Positions 1 to 9,785 of a stretch of DNA of 64,000 nucleotides are shown piece by piece (positions within the stretch are counted from its first letter, which is position 1; each line of letters starts with the position of its first letter). Under the pieces are notes generated by a model. The model was given only the letters and a program-made list of their open reading frames with translations. It had not been told where the DNA came from and ran no database searches. Source of the DNA: Nemertoderma westbladi (taxonomy: Eukaryota > Xenacoelomorpha > Nemertodermatida > Nemertodermatidae); assembly GCA_032718475.1 (NCBI GenBank), contig JAUCBJ010000640.1:1-64000 (forward strand), read 5' to 3'. Both the position numbers and the translations under genes were made by a program.

Positions 1-2487
1 CAAGCGCTCGATGAGGTATCTAAGTTTTTCTCCATTAGATAGTACAGAGTTCTGTATGTTATCTTTGTAATATTCATTAAAAGGTAACCATTTCATCTCA
101 TCTCCATTGAACTTAACGATCTCTCCCACCTTTACCGCTTGCCGGGCTTCGGTTCTAGCCATTTGACGCGTAAAACTTTCTTGGGCCATCGTGCTATATA
201 ATATCGAATTATCGGTATATAAATTTCTCGGATTATGATCAGTTCTATATGGAATATCATTATCAACAGGTCTATAATTACCCTTAATAGGGTTCACTAT
301 AGGAGTTTCTACTTCGCTAGCAGTATAGATGCGTGTAGGCTCCACACCTTGCGCATGCGATACTTCAGACCTAACAGGTTGACACATTGTTACAGAGGGT
401 GGTGGTATACCCTTTTGGGTGTTTACTAATTTATCGCGTTCAAGCGCGATACTTTGCTGCACTTCTTGCAACTCTAGCCTACTTTCCCTTACTGTGCCCT
501 TGAATTGTTGGACAGTCTCCTGCATCTGCCCGAGCAGGTTCCCCCGTCGTCTCTCGTCCACCCATTCGACCGCCGAAGCGGGAGTCGCCAACGTTGTAGC
601 GGGCGGACGAGGGACAACGGGCGACAAATCTGGAATATTTCGCTCGGAGTCCAGGGTATGCACTGTCTCATGGACTGTTCTGCTGGGCACAGGTAGCTTA
701 ATGCTGTGCAAAGGGAATTGAGAAGTAGGTTCAGGGAGTACAGGTGTCTCTACGACCGAAAGGGTAGCTTCGGGAACAGGCCTAATTATTTCAGGCTCAT
801 CTACTATAGTAGGGAGTCTCTCTATTGTAATTATTTGGTCTGTGGGTTCTGTACTACCTACTTTGGTGTTATTTAGTTGCCTTCTAACAGCTGGAGGCAA
901 ATCAGGCAATTTCTGCCGGTGGAATGTTCTTTTACGTCTGCTTATGCGAGATCGATTTCCTCCGCCTTCAGTGTCGGTGGTATCGCCTTCCTCAGATGAT
1001 GTATACCCCTGTCTCTTGGGAGTAGATCGACTCATCATCTGCATATTGCTCGCTGTTAACTGTTTATTGAAGTTGTCTTGCTTCTCTTGAAGAATTTCCA
1101 ACTCTAGTTGGGTTGCCTCTTCAGATGCCCTCCATTCGGCTTCTACCACTGCCTCTGCTATTGCCAGTGCCGCTTTTCTTTCGGTTTCTGCCGCTGCCTC
1201 TGCTATTGCCAGTGCCGCTTTTCTTTCGGTTTCTGCCGCTGCCTCTGCTATTGCCAGTGCCGCTTTTCTTTCGGCTTCTGCCGCTGCCACTGCTGCTGCC
1301 ACTGCCGTTGTCTTTCTATCTTCTATACGTTTTTTCTTTACTTGTTCTTCTTGTTCTCTAGCGATGCGGAGTTGTTCATCGAATTTAGCTTGGTTCGCCG
1401 CTAACCTATCCACATCAATCGCATCTAACACGAGTTTGGCTCCTTCGCTATTAGGGCTAAGTCCCTCTAGCCTTCTCCTCAACTCTTCATCTCCCAAAAA
1501 ACGCTGATAGTCTGACAGATAGATATCAATGGCATCCTTCTTATGCGGTTTCTCTGCCGTCGCTTCACTTTCCACTTGGGAAAAAGTAGCGTCCGTCGAT
1601 TCTCCATGGGTTGAGCGCTCCTCCAACTGAGCTTTCCACTGAGCTGCTCCTTGAACCTGGCGACTCACCCGTTGAAACCAAGTTTTTACGGCAACTTGCA
1701 ACGACGTGTCTTGTTTTCTTTTAGAAGCCTCCTCAAAGGCGGATAAGATTAGCCTAATCCGCAAAACTCTTTCTCTAACTTGATAAAGCAGCGATCCCTG
1801 CTCTTGAGGTCCTTGAGGTTGTTGAAAAAGTTGCTTTTCTACTCGCTCCATAGAGCTGAAGAATCCCTGTGCGTATCCGGCTGCGGACCTCTTCCACACA
1901 GCTGGATCGATGGTTTCCTTGGCTACTCCCATCCGGTGTATGTCTTCCCAGGCAGCTTCTGATAAATCAAACGGGAGTCCGGGTCCGGGGAAGTTCCATT
2001 GCGACTCGACAATAGACTTCAGTTCTTCACTCGTGTATCCCGCGTAACTATCTCTAGTTGACCGTTGACTTCTCGCCCAATCGATCTGGTGTTCTTCCAC
2101 CGCGATCAATAACCCAGCGAGCACGGCTGCAGGAAGGATGAGAAGGGGATCCGTATAAACCGCATCCGTCATCTCTGCTCCGCGCTCGGGTGTCAGCTCT
2201 ACAGTATCATCACTACTGGAGCTGCTGGGCCGCTGAGGAATAAATTCTTGACTAGCGGGTTGTTGCTGTTCCGCTGCTTGTTGGTCCCGCTTGACCTGAG
2301 CTCGGGTGCCTATGATAGACCTACGATGTTGGACTAGCCTAGGTTCTGTTATTACTACTGGAGGGATGACCTTCCTCACAGTGGGAGGTGAACTGAACTT
2401 ACGACCAGACAGTTGTACGTCTCGATCTGAGTTGCAGATAGTTACATCTAATAAACTGTCTGACAGGTTCTGCTTAGTATCAGACAT
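1..2487 (-). CDS. BEL/Pao-type retrotransposon Gag(-Pol) polyprotein, N-terminal 829 codons (runs off left edge)
   Basis: Reading the minus strand from ATG at 2487-2485 gives 829 codons without a stop to the window edge. An in-frame TAG at 2514-2512 lies upstream and no other in-frame ATG intervenes, so this start is well placed. Residues 1-100 are polar and low-complexity (QQQ and SSSSSDD runs). Residues ~125-330 are a mixed helical region with many Trp and Gln. Residues ~340-480 form a highly charged coiled coil with alanine/glutamate repeats. Residues ~485-770 are Pro/Ser/Thr-rich and probably disordered. The last ~45 residues (from ~785) contain KFNGDEMKW (792-800), then aromatic residues and a LSNGEKLRYL block. 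This is the pattern of the DUF1759-like Gag segment of BEL/Pao elements (KF-GD---W--F ... LS--EKL-YL). Protease, RT and integrase would lie beyond the left edge. No frameshift or stop is present, so the element may be young. A Gag of another LTR lineage is the main alternative. Confidence 0.72.
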   Translation of the reverse strand, partial: MSDTKQNLSDSLLDVTICNSDRDVQLSGRKFSSPPTVRKVIPPVVITEPRLVQHRRSIIGTRAQVKRDQQAAEQQQPASQEFIPQRPSSSSSDDTVELTPERGAEMTDAVYTDPLLILPAAVLAGLLIAVEEHQIDWARSQRSTRDSYAGYTSEELKSIVESQWNFPGPGLPFDLSEAAWEDIHRMGVAKETIDPAVWKRSAAGYAQGFFSSMERVEKQLFQQPQGPQEQGSLLYQVRERVLRIRLILSAFEEASKRKQDTSLQVAVKTWFQRVSRQVQGAAQWKAQLEERSTHGESTDATFSQVESEATAEKPHKKDAIDIYLSDYQRFLGDEELRRRLEGLSPNSEGAKLVLDAIDVDRLAANQAKFDEQLRIAREQEEQVKKKRIEDRKTTAVAAAVAAAEAERKAALAIAEAAAETERKAALAIAEAAAETERKAALAIAEAVVEAEWRASEEATQLELEILQEKQDNFNKQLTASNMQMMSRSTPKRQGYTSSEEGDTTDTEGGGNRSRISRRKRTFHRQKLPDLPPAVRRQLNNTKVGSTEPTDQIITIERLPTIVDEPEIIRPVPEATLSVVETPVLPEPTSQFPLHSIKLPVPSRTVHETVHTLDSERNIPDLSPVVPRPPATTLATPASAVEWVDERRRGNLLGQMQETVQQFKGTVRESRLELQEVQQSIALERDKLVNTQKGIPPPSVTMCQPVRSEVSHAQGVEPTRIYTASEVETPIVNPIKGNYRPVDNDIPYRTDHNPRNLYTDNSILYSTMAQESFTRQMARTEARQAVKVGEIVKFNGDEMKWLPFNEYYKDNIQNSVLSNGEKLRYLIERL
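1151..1285 (-). repeat. In-frame 45-bp tandem repeat (three copies) coding a 15-residue Ala/Glu/Lys coiled-coil repeat
   Basis: Copies start at 1151, 1196 and 1241 and are almost identical. A more diverged Ala-rich tail continues to about 1316. On the minus strand each unit codes roughly ETERKAALAIAEAAA, at residues ~400-446 of the Gag-like frame. The period is a multiple of three, so copy gain or loss would keep the frame. The composition predicts a long helix and probably supports Gag self-association. Near-identity of the copies at DNA level suggests recent duplication. Confidence 0.85.
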
Positions 2488-2619
2488 GACTAGGTATGTA
2501 CAGTTGAATGCCTACTGCTATATTACAGTCTAAGCAAGTCTAGTAACTCAGTATTAACTGCTAGCCTAGTAATTAATTACCGTTACTGCTACTCAGTGTA
2601 GCGTGATATATAATATATT

Positions 2620-2880
2620 ATAATACCGGTATGCTTATAGTATAGATAACTATTATTACAGACTAGGTTTATCACCGAATACCGGTATAAATTTAGCACA
2701 AATATATATAAATATATAATAGGCCTATCTGGAATACCGGTATACAGCTTACAGTTTGTAGGATATATAATTCTGAAATAGAATTAATTACACGTACCGG
2801 TATAATTTCAGCCTAGATTTATAGAAATAAAGATAATAGGCCTATCGTAAATACCGGTATATCAATTATTTTAAAATAAC
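2620..2880. repeat. Five degenerate ~57-bp units each headed by ATACCGGTAT-like palindrome
   Basis: ACCGGT occurs at 2625, 2681, 2736, 2796 and 2853, a spacing of 55-60 bp, usually inside TACCGGTAT. Units 2 and 4 also share AATAGGCCTATC shortly before the next ACCGGT, so the underlying period may be a ~115-bp dimer. Units between the motifs have diverged while the palindrome is kept, which suggests a bound site. ACCGGT is the core of Grainyhead/CP2-type sites (AACCGGTT); a promoter role for the retroelement is inference. Confidence 0.6.
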
Positions 2881-3086
2881 TGAATTTCTGAATTTCAAGG
2901 GTTACTTGGTTACTTTACTTACTTTATTACCGTTATTTGAGCAGTAATCCAACTGATATTGAGACCTAATGGTTGTATGGTAGGCCTACTATTTATAAAT
3001 CGTTAGATTTGATTTATAATATATATATACCCGTTTTAATGGGTTTTGTCTATGTTTGAAATAAATGTTATTATTTCTGGGGTAAT

Positions 3087-3119
3087 CACTACACAAAGCG
3101 GTGCGCTTTCAGTGAAGTG
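3087..3119. other. Hairpin with 6-bp perfect stem AAAGCG/CGCTTT
   Basis: AAAGCG (3095-3100) and CGCTTT (3104-3109) flank a GTG loop. CACT (3087-3090) and AGTG (3116-3119) extend it imperfectly. It lies in the leader of the Gag-like frame, where retroelements may carry structured RNA, but no function is shown. Confidence 0.4.
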
Positions 3120-3404
3120 TTACTTATAGGACACTAAAACAAATAATTCTAATTTACCTAAGTTACTTAACACTACAAATTACGTACAATTCGGGTGAGA
3201 TTACAATCTCTAAATAAACACAAAAATTTACAAAAACACAAAATACGAAATTTTTAGGGTAATTTTACAAGAAGTCTACAAACCAGTCTAACAAAGGGTT
3301 AGAAATCTGGTTATTACAGCGGACAGGGTACTGCGGTATTTGAAAATAATACGTAGTAGTAAATACACTGCGTTGTCTAGATAGGAAAATACCACCGCCT
3401 GACG

Positions 3405-3428
3405 ACCTATAGCCGTATCGCTATAGGT
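3405..3428. other. Perfect 9-bp inverted repeat, 6-nt loop
   Basis: ACCTATAGC (3405-3413) and GCTATAGGT (3420-3428) are exact reverse complements around CGTATC. In the same non-coding leader region. It could form an RNA hairpin or be a dyad protein site; the sequence does not decide. Confidence 0.5.
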
Positions 3429-3802
3429 TCTACGTTATGTATCACGGAGTGTTCCTACCTAGAAGTTAATAGAGCTAATCGAATGTGCCTATCAACCACT
3501 TTACAACACAAATATAATGCCTACACTAATTACTTCGGAAAGTACTGTACACTAAACCCTAAATTAGGTACGAGTACTTGTACAACAGATAATCAGTAGT
3601 TACATATACTTGAACAGCTAAAAGAACCACGGCATCTGCTGGAGTGACCGATGCACAAAATCACCAGTCTTTACCTACGCCGAGCAGCCCGTGTAGTACC
3701 GGGGTTAATTTAACTATAGCGGTATGTATAACAAACACAATTACTGTAGGAACAAACTTGGGGAATGAATGTTGCGGATAATCGCATAAACTCTGAATAA
3801 TA

Positions 3803-4372
3803 AATATTACGCTACGCGCACAAACTACTTAAACAAAATACAGACCGAACACTGACAGACTACTATCAAGCTTAAACAAACTACGGTATATGCAGACTCC
3901 GAAATGATTAGGGAGTATGCGCTCTAACCCAGTAGTGCGACTTATTCTTTAGTTGGGGGTTTACCTTACAGCGTTCGCTGCCCCTACTTCCTAACCGTAC
4001 TTAATCGGACAAATGATCTACACACACTGCAATCCGTTCAGACCTAATAACAGCCGGACAACTATCCAGCCTACAAATTATCTAAATAAAATTATACGCT
4101 ACCCGTACAGACTTACACAAACAAAGTACAGACTAAACGATGGCAGACTACTCTCAAGCCTAAATAAACCGCAGGACATGCAGACTCCGAAATGATTAGG
4201 GAGTATGCGCTCTAACCCAGTAGTGCGACTTATTCTTTAGTTGGGGGTTTACCTTACAGCGTTCGCTGCCCCTACTTCCTAACCGTACTTAATCGGACAG
4301 GTGATCTACACACACTGCAATCCGTTCGGACTTAACAGCAGTCAGACAACAGCTCAGCCTACAAATCGTCTG
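3803..4372. repeat. Two-copy ~288-bp tandem duplication
   Basis: Copy 1 spans about 3803-4090 and copy 2 about 4091-4372. CAGACTCCGAAATGATTAGG starts at 3893 and again at 4181, an offset of 288. About 120 bp following this anchor, up to TTAATCGGACA (~4010) and its counterpart (~4299), are virtually identical. The flanking parts of each copy are alignable but diverged. The conserved block includes AGTTGGGGGTTTACC and GCGTTCGCTGCCCC. Tandem blocks of this kind are found in retrotransposon LTRs and leaders (promoter/enhancer repeats). That fits its position upstream of the Gag-like frame but is not proven. Confidence 0.8.
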
Positions 4373-4544
4373 TACAATCTGATCAGGTTTACACGCCTTC
4401 TGTTCAATACTGGCCTACAAATAAATAAAACTTGACAGAAATAAGTAAACCATATAAAGGAATAAGGGGTGATCAATCCCTAATCCCTTAAACAGCCTAC
4501 CGGTATACAACAATCAAATCGAATAATACTAGTGTACTTATACG

Positions 4545-4690
4545 GAAGTACCGGTTAGGACAGCTAGGCCTATGGACCTACAGAAGTACCGGTTCTGGCA
4601 GTTGGACCTACGGACCTACGGCAGTACCGGTTCTAGCGGTTGGGCCTACTGACCTACAGATGTACTGGTTCAGGTTTACCGGTTGACTGG
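4545..4690. repeat. 38-bp tandem repeat, three full copies and a partial fourth, each with (T)ACCGGTT
   Basis: Copies start at 4545, 4583 and 4621 with a partial one at 4659. Each begins G-AGTACCGGTT (or a close variant) and ends GACCTACA/G. An extra ACCGGTT follows at about 4678. The same ACCGGT core heads the unrelated 57-bp repeat at 2620-2880, and CTACCGGTATAC also occurs near 4498. This suggests one recurring element motif with several independent expansions. Confidence 0.8.
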
Positions 4691-6085
4691 TACTTTCAAC
4701 TTTATTGCTTACTGCAATAAAGAAGCTATATCCTTTAATGTTCGCGCTTTCAGACCTTTGGCAGTTTAACCCGCCAAATTAAGATGTCTTCTAGATATTA
4801 AATCGCTTTTTAGCCTATTACAAGTATTTGATTCACTACACTAGTCGAAACCAATCTGTGCGCGACCATTCACCCGCTGGATATTCCCGGGAGATTGGGT
4901 TCGACGGTTTAATTTTATTGCTATGTAAGCCTAATGTATTATTCGACTGACAGTATTATATAATCTCTGACAATATTATTCACCTTCGGGAATATTAACA
5001 GTTCCTTTAGGACGTGGCGCTTTATCTATATAAACAGAGTTATGACTTAAACTACTCACAACGATATGGCTTAATTATATTTCACATATATGGCGCATTC
5101 TTTAGGAAATGCTTCTTTAACAGACTCACTCGCACACAATGCTGCACAATACTGCACACTAATCTGCCAATCTTCACTGATTTTAGTCACATATAAAGGA
5201 ACACAGACTGACTCATGTAGGGTCTATCAAATAACATTAGATTCACTTCAAACCACTTTAACATAAGTCACAATCGTTATTGGTAACCTTTCTCTCTTAC
5301 CTTCGGTATATCAAGAATATTGGGTGTCGGGGTTATTTCTCGTTATTCCAATGTAATAATTCATCAACAAATATAATGAATAACCGACAACAAATAGCAG
5401 TATACGGTATTGATTGAGCAGGTAATTTTAGCAGTTTCAGCAGTTATTAAAAGCCGTGTATCAGCAGGTATTATGCAGCAGTGACTACTGCAGTGCCGCA
5501 GATAAAGGATATATGTCCTTATAATTAAACCTACTAGTGGAGCTAAAAAGCAGAAAGCACAAAACACTAAAAAGCCGTTCTTTCGTGGCTTTGAAAAACT
5601 CGTGACTACTGCTCTATACGAGTATACCAACCACCCTTATTCCACGAAGCTCCCGTTCAACACAGAGAAAGAGCAGTGAGATAGGAAAATTTCAGTTCAG
5701 TAGCGCTGTGATAGGTCAAAATCAAGGCTAACTCAAATTCTATTGGGAGATACAAAAACAAGGCTATGACGCAACCTCCTTAGGCTTGGTGGCCGATTAA
5801 ACAGAGCCCAGATGCCTGCGTACAGCAAATCAGCCAATAAGCTGGTAACTTGCACTATTTTTAGCTATAGATCACTTTGAGAGTATTCTTAGCGACTGGG
5901 GGGGAACTGGCCAACAAGGCAAACGAATCAGTTATCCCACAAAAGCTTTTACACCAAGATTTTGGTGAAATTCACAACAACCAAGTCGAACTAATAATAA
6001 TAAATAAAACAATAAAAAAAAATAATAATGCAAGCTTAACTAAATAAATTATACCTCTAAGACTCTGATTCTGATATATATATAA
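4691..6085. other. Non-coding region between the retroelement side and the exon; no gene seen
   Basis: AT-rich, with many stops in all frames. It contains the short stem TTTGGC/GCCAAA near 4757-4778 and a G-run near 5900. It should include the right-hand end of the retroelement's 5' LTR and its junction with host DNA, but I could not place a TGT/ACA end or a target-site duplication. If the exon at 6105 is real, the right part is intron or upstream gene sequence. An 88-codon minus-strand frame (5364-5630) is judged chance. Confidence 0.5.
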
Positions 6086-6104
6086 CTACATTTATTGAAA
6101 GCAG
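6083..6104 (+). other. Putative 3' splice acceptor with branch-site-like TAACTAC
   Basis: TAACTAC (6083-6089) fits a metazoan branch-site pattern. The AG of GCAG (6103-6104) lies 19 bases past its likely branch adenosine (6085). The pyrimidine tract between them is short and weak. The site is proposed because it falls just before the open frame that ends at the strong donor at 6222/6223. Another AG nearby, or a first exon with no acceptor, remains possible. Confidence 0.3.
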
Positions 6105-6222
6105 AAATTAAATTGGGCGACGAGACGGCAAACACTGTAGAAGATTGGGAAACTTGGAACATGAACCAATATCTGGAAGAGAAGAGGGAGGAAGTTTACA
6201 AAGAGACGTTTCTGGAGCAGAG
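6105..6222 (+). CDS. Putative coding exon ending exactly at the start of the tandem array
   Basis: The frame is open from 6086 (after TAA at 6083-6085) to AG|GTGAGT at 6222/6223. If the donor is not used, TGA at 6224-6226 stops it at once. The peptide is hydrophilic and helical. It contains TVEDWETWNMNQYLEEKR followed by EEVYKETFLEQR, with good codon choice and balanced composition that contrast with the AT-rich non-coding DNA on its left. I do not recognise the family; it looks like a coiled-coil or linker segment of a larger protein. ATG at 6161 with A at -3 offers an alternative reading as a first coding exon. The donor belongs to the first unit of the array, so the next exon of this gene, if any, lies beyond the right edge, more than 57 kb away. 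Support is the open frame plus both splice signals; there is no homology evidence. Confidence 0.4.
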
Positions 6223-6228
6223 GTGAGT
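6220..6228 (+). other. 5' splice donor GAG|GTGAGT that is also the first copy of the array motif
   Basis: Exon end AG (6221-6222) is followed by GTGAGT (6223-6228), a near-consensus U1-pairing donor. The same GAGGTGAG recurs 42 bp later (6262) and in nearly every later unit. Sequence identity between the exon edge and the other units begins at G6220, so the repeat unit includes the last three exon bases. Confidence 0.5.
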
Positions 6229-6261
6229 AAATAAAGAGAGAGTTTAGGTTAATATACATCC
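6220..6261 (+). repeat. Edge unit of the array with a private variant
   Basis: The first unit ends ACATCC instead of ACCTCC or ACCCCC, a change I did not see in the interior. It is preceded by exon sequence (GAGCA) rather than by CCTCC. Diverged edge units are normal for arrays homogenised by unequal exchange; this one should be closest to the ancestral intron start. Confidence 0.7.
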
Positions 6262-8440
6262 GAGGTGAGTAAATAAAGAGAGGGTTTAGGTTAATATACC
6301 CCCGAGGTGAGTAAATAAAGAGAGAGTTCAGGTTAATATACCCCCGAGGTGAGTAAATAAAGAGAGAGTTCAGGTTAATATACCTCCGAGGTGAGTAAAT
6401 AAAGAGAGAGTTTAGGTTAATATACCCCCGAGGTGAGTAAATAAAGAGAGAGTTTAGGTTAATATACCCCCGAGGTGAGTAAATAAAGAGAGAGTTTAGG
6501 TTAATATACCTCCGAGGTGAGTAAATAAAGAGAGAGTTTAGGTTAATATACCTCCGAGGTGAGTAAATAAAGAGAGAGTTTAGGTTAATATACCCCCGAG
6601 GTGAGTAAATAAAGAGAGAGTTTAGGTTAATATACCTCCGAGGTGAGTAAATAAAGAGAGAGTTTAGGTTAATATACCTCCGAGGTGAGTAAATAAAGAG
6701 AGAGTTTAGGTTAATATACCCCCGAGGTGAGTAAATAAAGAGAGAGTTTAGGTTAATATACCTCCGAGGTGAGTAAATAAAGAGAGAGTTTAGGTTAATA
6801 TACCCCCGAGGTGAGTAAATAAAGAGAGAGTTCAGGTTAATATACCCCGAGGTGAGTAAATAAAGAGAGAGTTCAGGTTAATATACCCCCGAGGTGAGTA
6901 AATAAAGAGAGAGTTCAGGTTAATATACCTCCGAGGTGAGTAAATAAAGAGAGAGTTCAGGTTAATATACCCCCGAGGTGAGTAAATAAAGAGAGAGTTT
7001 AGGTTAATATACCCCCGAGGTTAGTAAATAAAGAGAGAGTTCAGGTTAATATACCCCGAGGTGAGTAAATAAAGAGAGAGTTTAGGTTAATATACCCCGA
7101 GGTGAGTAAATAAAGAGAGAGTTTAGGTTAATATACCTCCGAGGTGAGTAAATAAAGAGAGAGTTCAGGTTAATATACCCCGAGGTGAGTAAATAAAGAG
7201 GGAGTTTAGGTTAATATACCCCCGAGGTGAGTAAATAAAGAGAGAGTTTAGGTTAATATACCCCGAGGTGAGTAAATAAAGAGAGAGTTTAGGTTAATAT
7301 ACCTCCGAGGTGAGTAAATAAAGAGAGAGTTCAGGTTAATATACCCCGAGGTGAGTAAATAAAGAGGGAGTTTAGGTTAATATACCCCCGAGGTGAGTAA
7401 ATAAAGAGAGAGTTTAGGTTAATATACCTCCGCGGTGAGTAAATAAAGAGAGAGTTTAGGTTAATATACCCCCGAGGTGAGTAAATAAAGAGAGAGTTTA
7501 GGTTAATATACCTCCGCGGTGAGTAAATAAAGAGAGAGTTTAGGTTAATATACCCCCGAGGTGAGTAAATAAAGAGAGAGTTCAGGTTAATATACCCCGA
7601 GGTGAGTAAATAAAGAGGGAGTTTAGGTTAATATACCCCCGAGGTGAGTAAATAAAGAGAGAGTTCAGGTTAATATACCCCGAGGTGAGTAAATAAAGAG
7701 AGAGTTTAGGTTAATATACCCCCGAGGTGAGTAAATAAAGAGAGAGTTTAGGTTAATATACCCCCGAGGTTAGTAAATAAAGAGAGAGTTTAGGTTAATA
7801 TACCCCCGAGGTGAGTAAATAAAGAGAGAGTTTAGGTTAATATACCTCCGAGGTGAGTAAATAAAGAGAGAGTTTAGGTTAATATACCCCCGAGGTGAGT
7901 AAATAAAGAGAGAGTTCAGGTTAATATACCCCGAGGTGAGTAAATAAAGAGAGAGTTTAGGTTAATATACCCCGAGGTGAGTAAATAGAGAGAGAGTTTA
8001 GGTTAATATACCTCCGAGGTGAGTAAATAAAGAGAGAGTTTAGGTTAATATACCTCCGAGGTGAGTAAATAAAGAGAGAGTTCAGGTTAATATACCCCGA
8101 GGTGAGTAAATAAAGAGGGAGTTTAGGTTAATATACCTCCGAGGTGAGTAAATAAAGAGAGAGTTCAGGTTAATATACCCCGAGGTGAGTAAATAAAGAG
8201 GGAGTTTAGGTTAATATACCTCCGAGGTGAGTAAATAAAGAGAGAGTTCAGGTTAATATACCCCGAGGTGAGTAAATAAAGAGGGAGTTTAGGTTAATAT
8301 ACCTCCGAGGTGAGTAAATAAAGAGAGAGTTCAGGTTAATATACCCCGAGGTGAGTAAATAAAGAGGGAGTTTAGGTTAATATACCTCCGAGGTGAGTAA
8401 ATAAAGAGAGAGTTCAGGTTAATATACCCCGAGGTGAGTA

Positions 8441-9785
8441 AATAGAGAGAGAGTTTAGGTTAATATACCTCCGAGGTGAGTAAATAAAGAGAGAGTTCAG
8501 GTTAATATACCCCGAGGTGAGTAAATAAAGAGGGAGTTTAGGTTAATATACCTCCGAGGTGAGTAAATAAAGAGAGAGTTTAGGTTAATATACCTCCGAG
8601 GTGAGTAAATAAAGAGAGAGTTTAGGTTAATATACCTCCGAGGTGAGTAAATAAAGAGAGAGTTCAGGTTAATATACCCCCGAGGTGAGTAAATAAAGAG
8701 AGAGTTTAGGTTAATATACCCCCGAGGTGAGTAAATAAAGAGAGAGTTTAGGTTAATATACCCCGAGGTGAGTAAATAAAGAGAGAGTTTAGGTTAATAT
8801 ACCTCCGAGGTGAGTAAATAAAGAGAGAGTTTAGGTTAATATACCTCCGAGGTGAGTAAATAAAGAGAGAGTTCAGGTTAATATACCCCGAGGTGAGTAA
8901 ATAAAGAGGGAGTTTAGGTTAATATACCTCCGAGGTGAGTAAATAAAGAGAGAGTTTAGGTTAATATACCTCCGAGGTGAGTAAATAAAGAGGGAGTTTA
9001 GGTTAATATACCTCCGAGGTGAGTAAATAAAGAGAGAGTTTAGGTTAATATACCTCCGAGGTGAGTAAATAAAGAGAGAGTTTAGGTTAATATACCTCCG
9101 AGGTGAGTAAATAAAGAGAGAGTTTAGGTTAATATACCTCCGAGGTGAGTAAATAAAGAGAGAGTTCAGGTTAATATACCCCGAGGTGAGTAAATAAAGA
9201 GGGAGTTTAGGTTAATATACCTCCGAGGTGAGTAAATAAAGAGAGAGTTCAGGTTAATATACCCCGAGGTGAGTAAATAGAGAGAGAGTTTAGGTTAATA
9301 TACCTCCGAGGTGAGTAAATAAAGAGAGAGTTCAGGTTAATATACCCCGAGGTGAGTAAATAAAGAGGGAGTTTAGGTTAATATACCTCCGAGGTGAGTA
9401 AATAAAGAGAGAGTTTAGGTTAATATACCTCCGAGGTGAGTAAATAAAGAGAGAGTTTAGGTTAATATACCTCCGAGGTGAGTAAATAAAGAGAGAGTTC
9501 AGGTTAATATACCCCCGAGGTGAGTAAATAAAGAGAGAGTTTAGGTTAATATACCCCCGAGGTGAGTAAATAAAGAGAGAGTTTAGGTTAATATACCCCG
9601 AGGTGAGTAAATAAAGAGAGAGTTTAGGTTAATATACCTCCGAGGTGAGTAAATAAAGAGAGAGTTTAGGTTAATATACCTCCGAGGTGAGTAAATAAAG
9701 AGAGAGTTCAGGTTAATATACCCCGAGGTGAGTAAATAAAGAGGGAGTTTAGGTTAATATACCTCCGAGGTGAGTAAATAAAGAG
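8441..9785 (+). repeat. 835-bp higher-order repeat (two copies)
   Basis: The rare AATAGAGAGAG unit at 8441 recurs at 9276, and the order of T/C, A/G and length variants that follows (for example from 8654 and from 9489) matches at the same 835-bp offset for about 500 bp. It differs after about 8950/9785. Offsets were read by eye from several anchors. Confidence 0.75.

Larger units (their letters stand above)
2488..3802. other. Non-coding AT-rich region upstream of the Gag-like frame (probable leader/LTR of the element)
   Basis: No coding region is supported here. Because the Gag-like gene reads leftward, this stretch is where its 5' untranslated leader, primer-binding site and 5' LTR should lie. 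I looked for a tRNA 3'-end match ending in CCA next to a TGT boundary and found none I would defend, so the LTR is not delimited. The recognisable structures are the ACCGGT-anchored repeat (2620-2880), a hairpin at 3087-3119 and a 9-bp hairpin at 3405-3428. The remainder, 2881-3086 and 3430-3802, shows nothing I can name. Confidence 0.5.

Noticed and set aside
235-1404. Plus-strand open frames of 60-100 codons
   Set aside because: They lie opposite the 829-codon minus-strand frame and show compositional shadows of it, such as Cys/Phe/Arg repeats opposite the Ala/Glu repeat.
3390-3420. Retroelement primer-binding site near ATACCACC
   Set aside because: The sequence before CCA does not resemble the T-arm and acceptor end of a tRNA, and no TGT LTR edge follows.
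4860-4920. tRNA-like stretch around GGGTTCGACGG
   Set aside because: A T-loop-like GTTCGAC is present, but no matching acceptor, D or anticodon arms could be drawn.
4013-5196. Small plus-strand frames (about 60 codons) at 4013-4195 and 5014-5196
   Set aside because: The first lies in the 288-bp duplication and is not kept in the other copy; the second has no supporting feature.
5364-5630. 88-codon minus-strand frame with hydrophobic stretches
   Set aside because: No recognisable domain, no repeats or splice context, and its length is possible by chance in this region.
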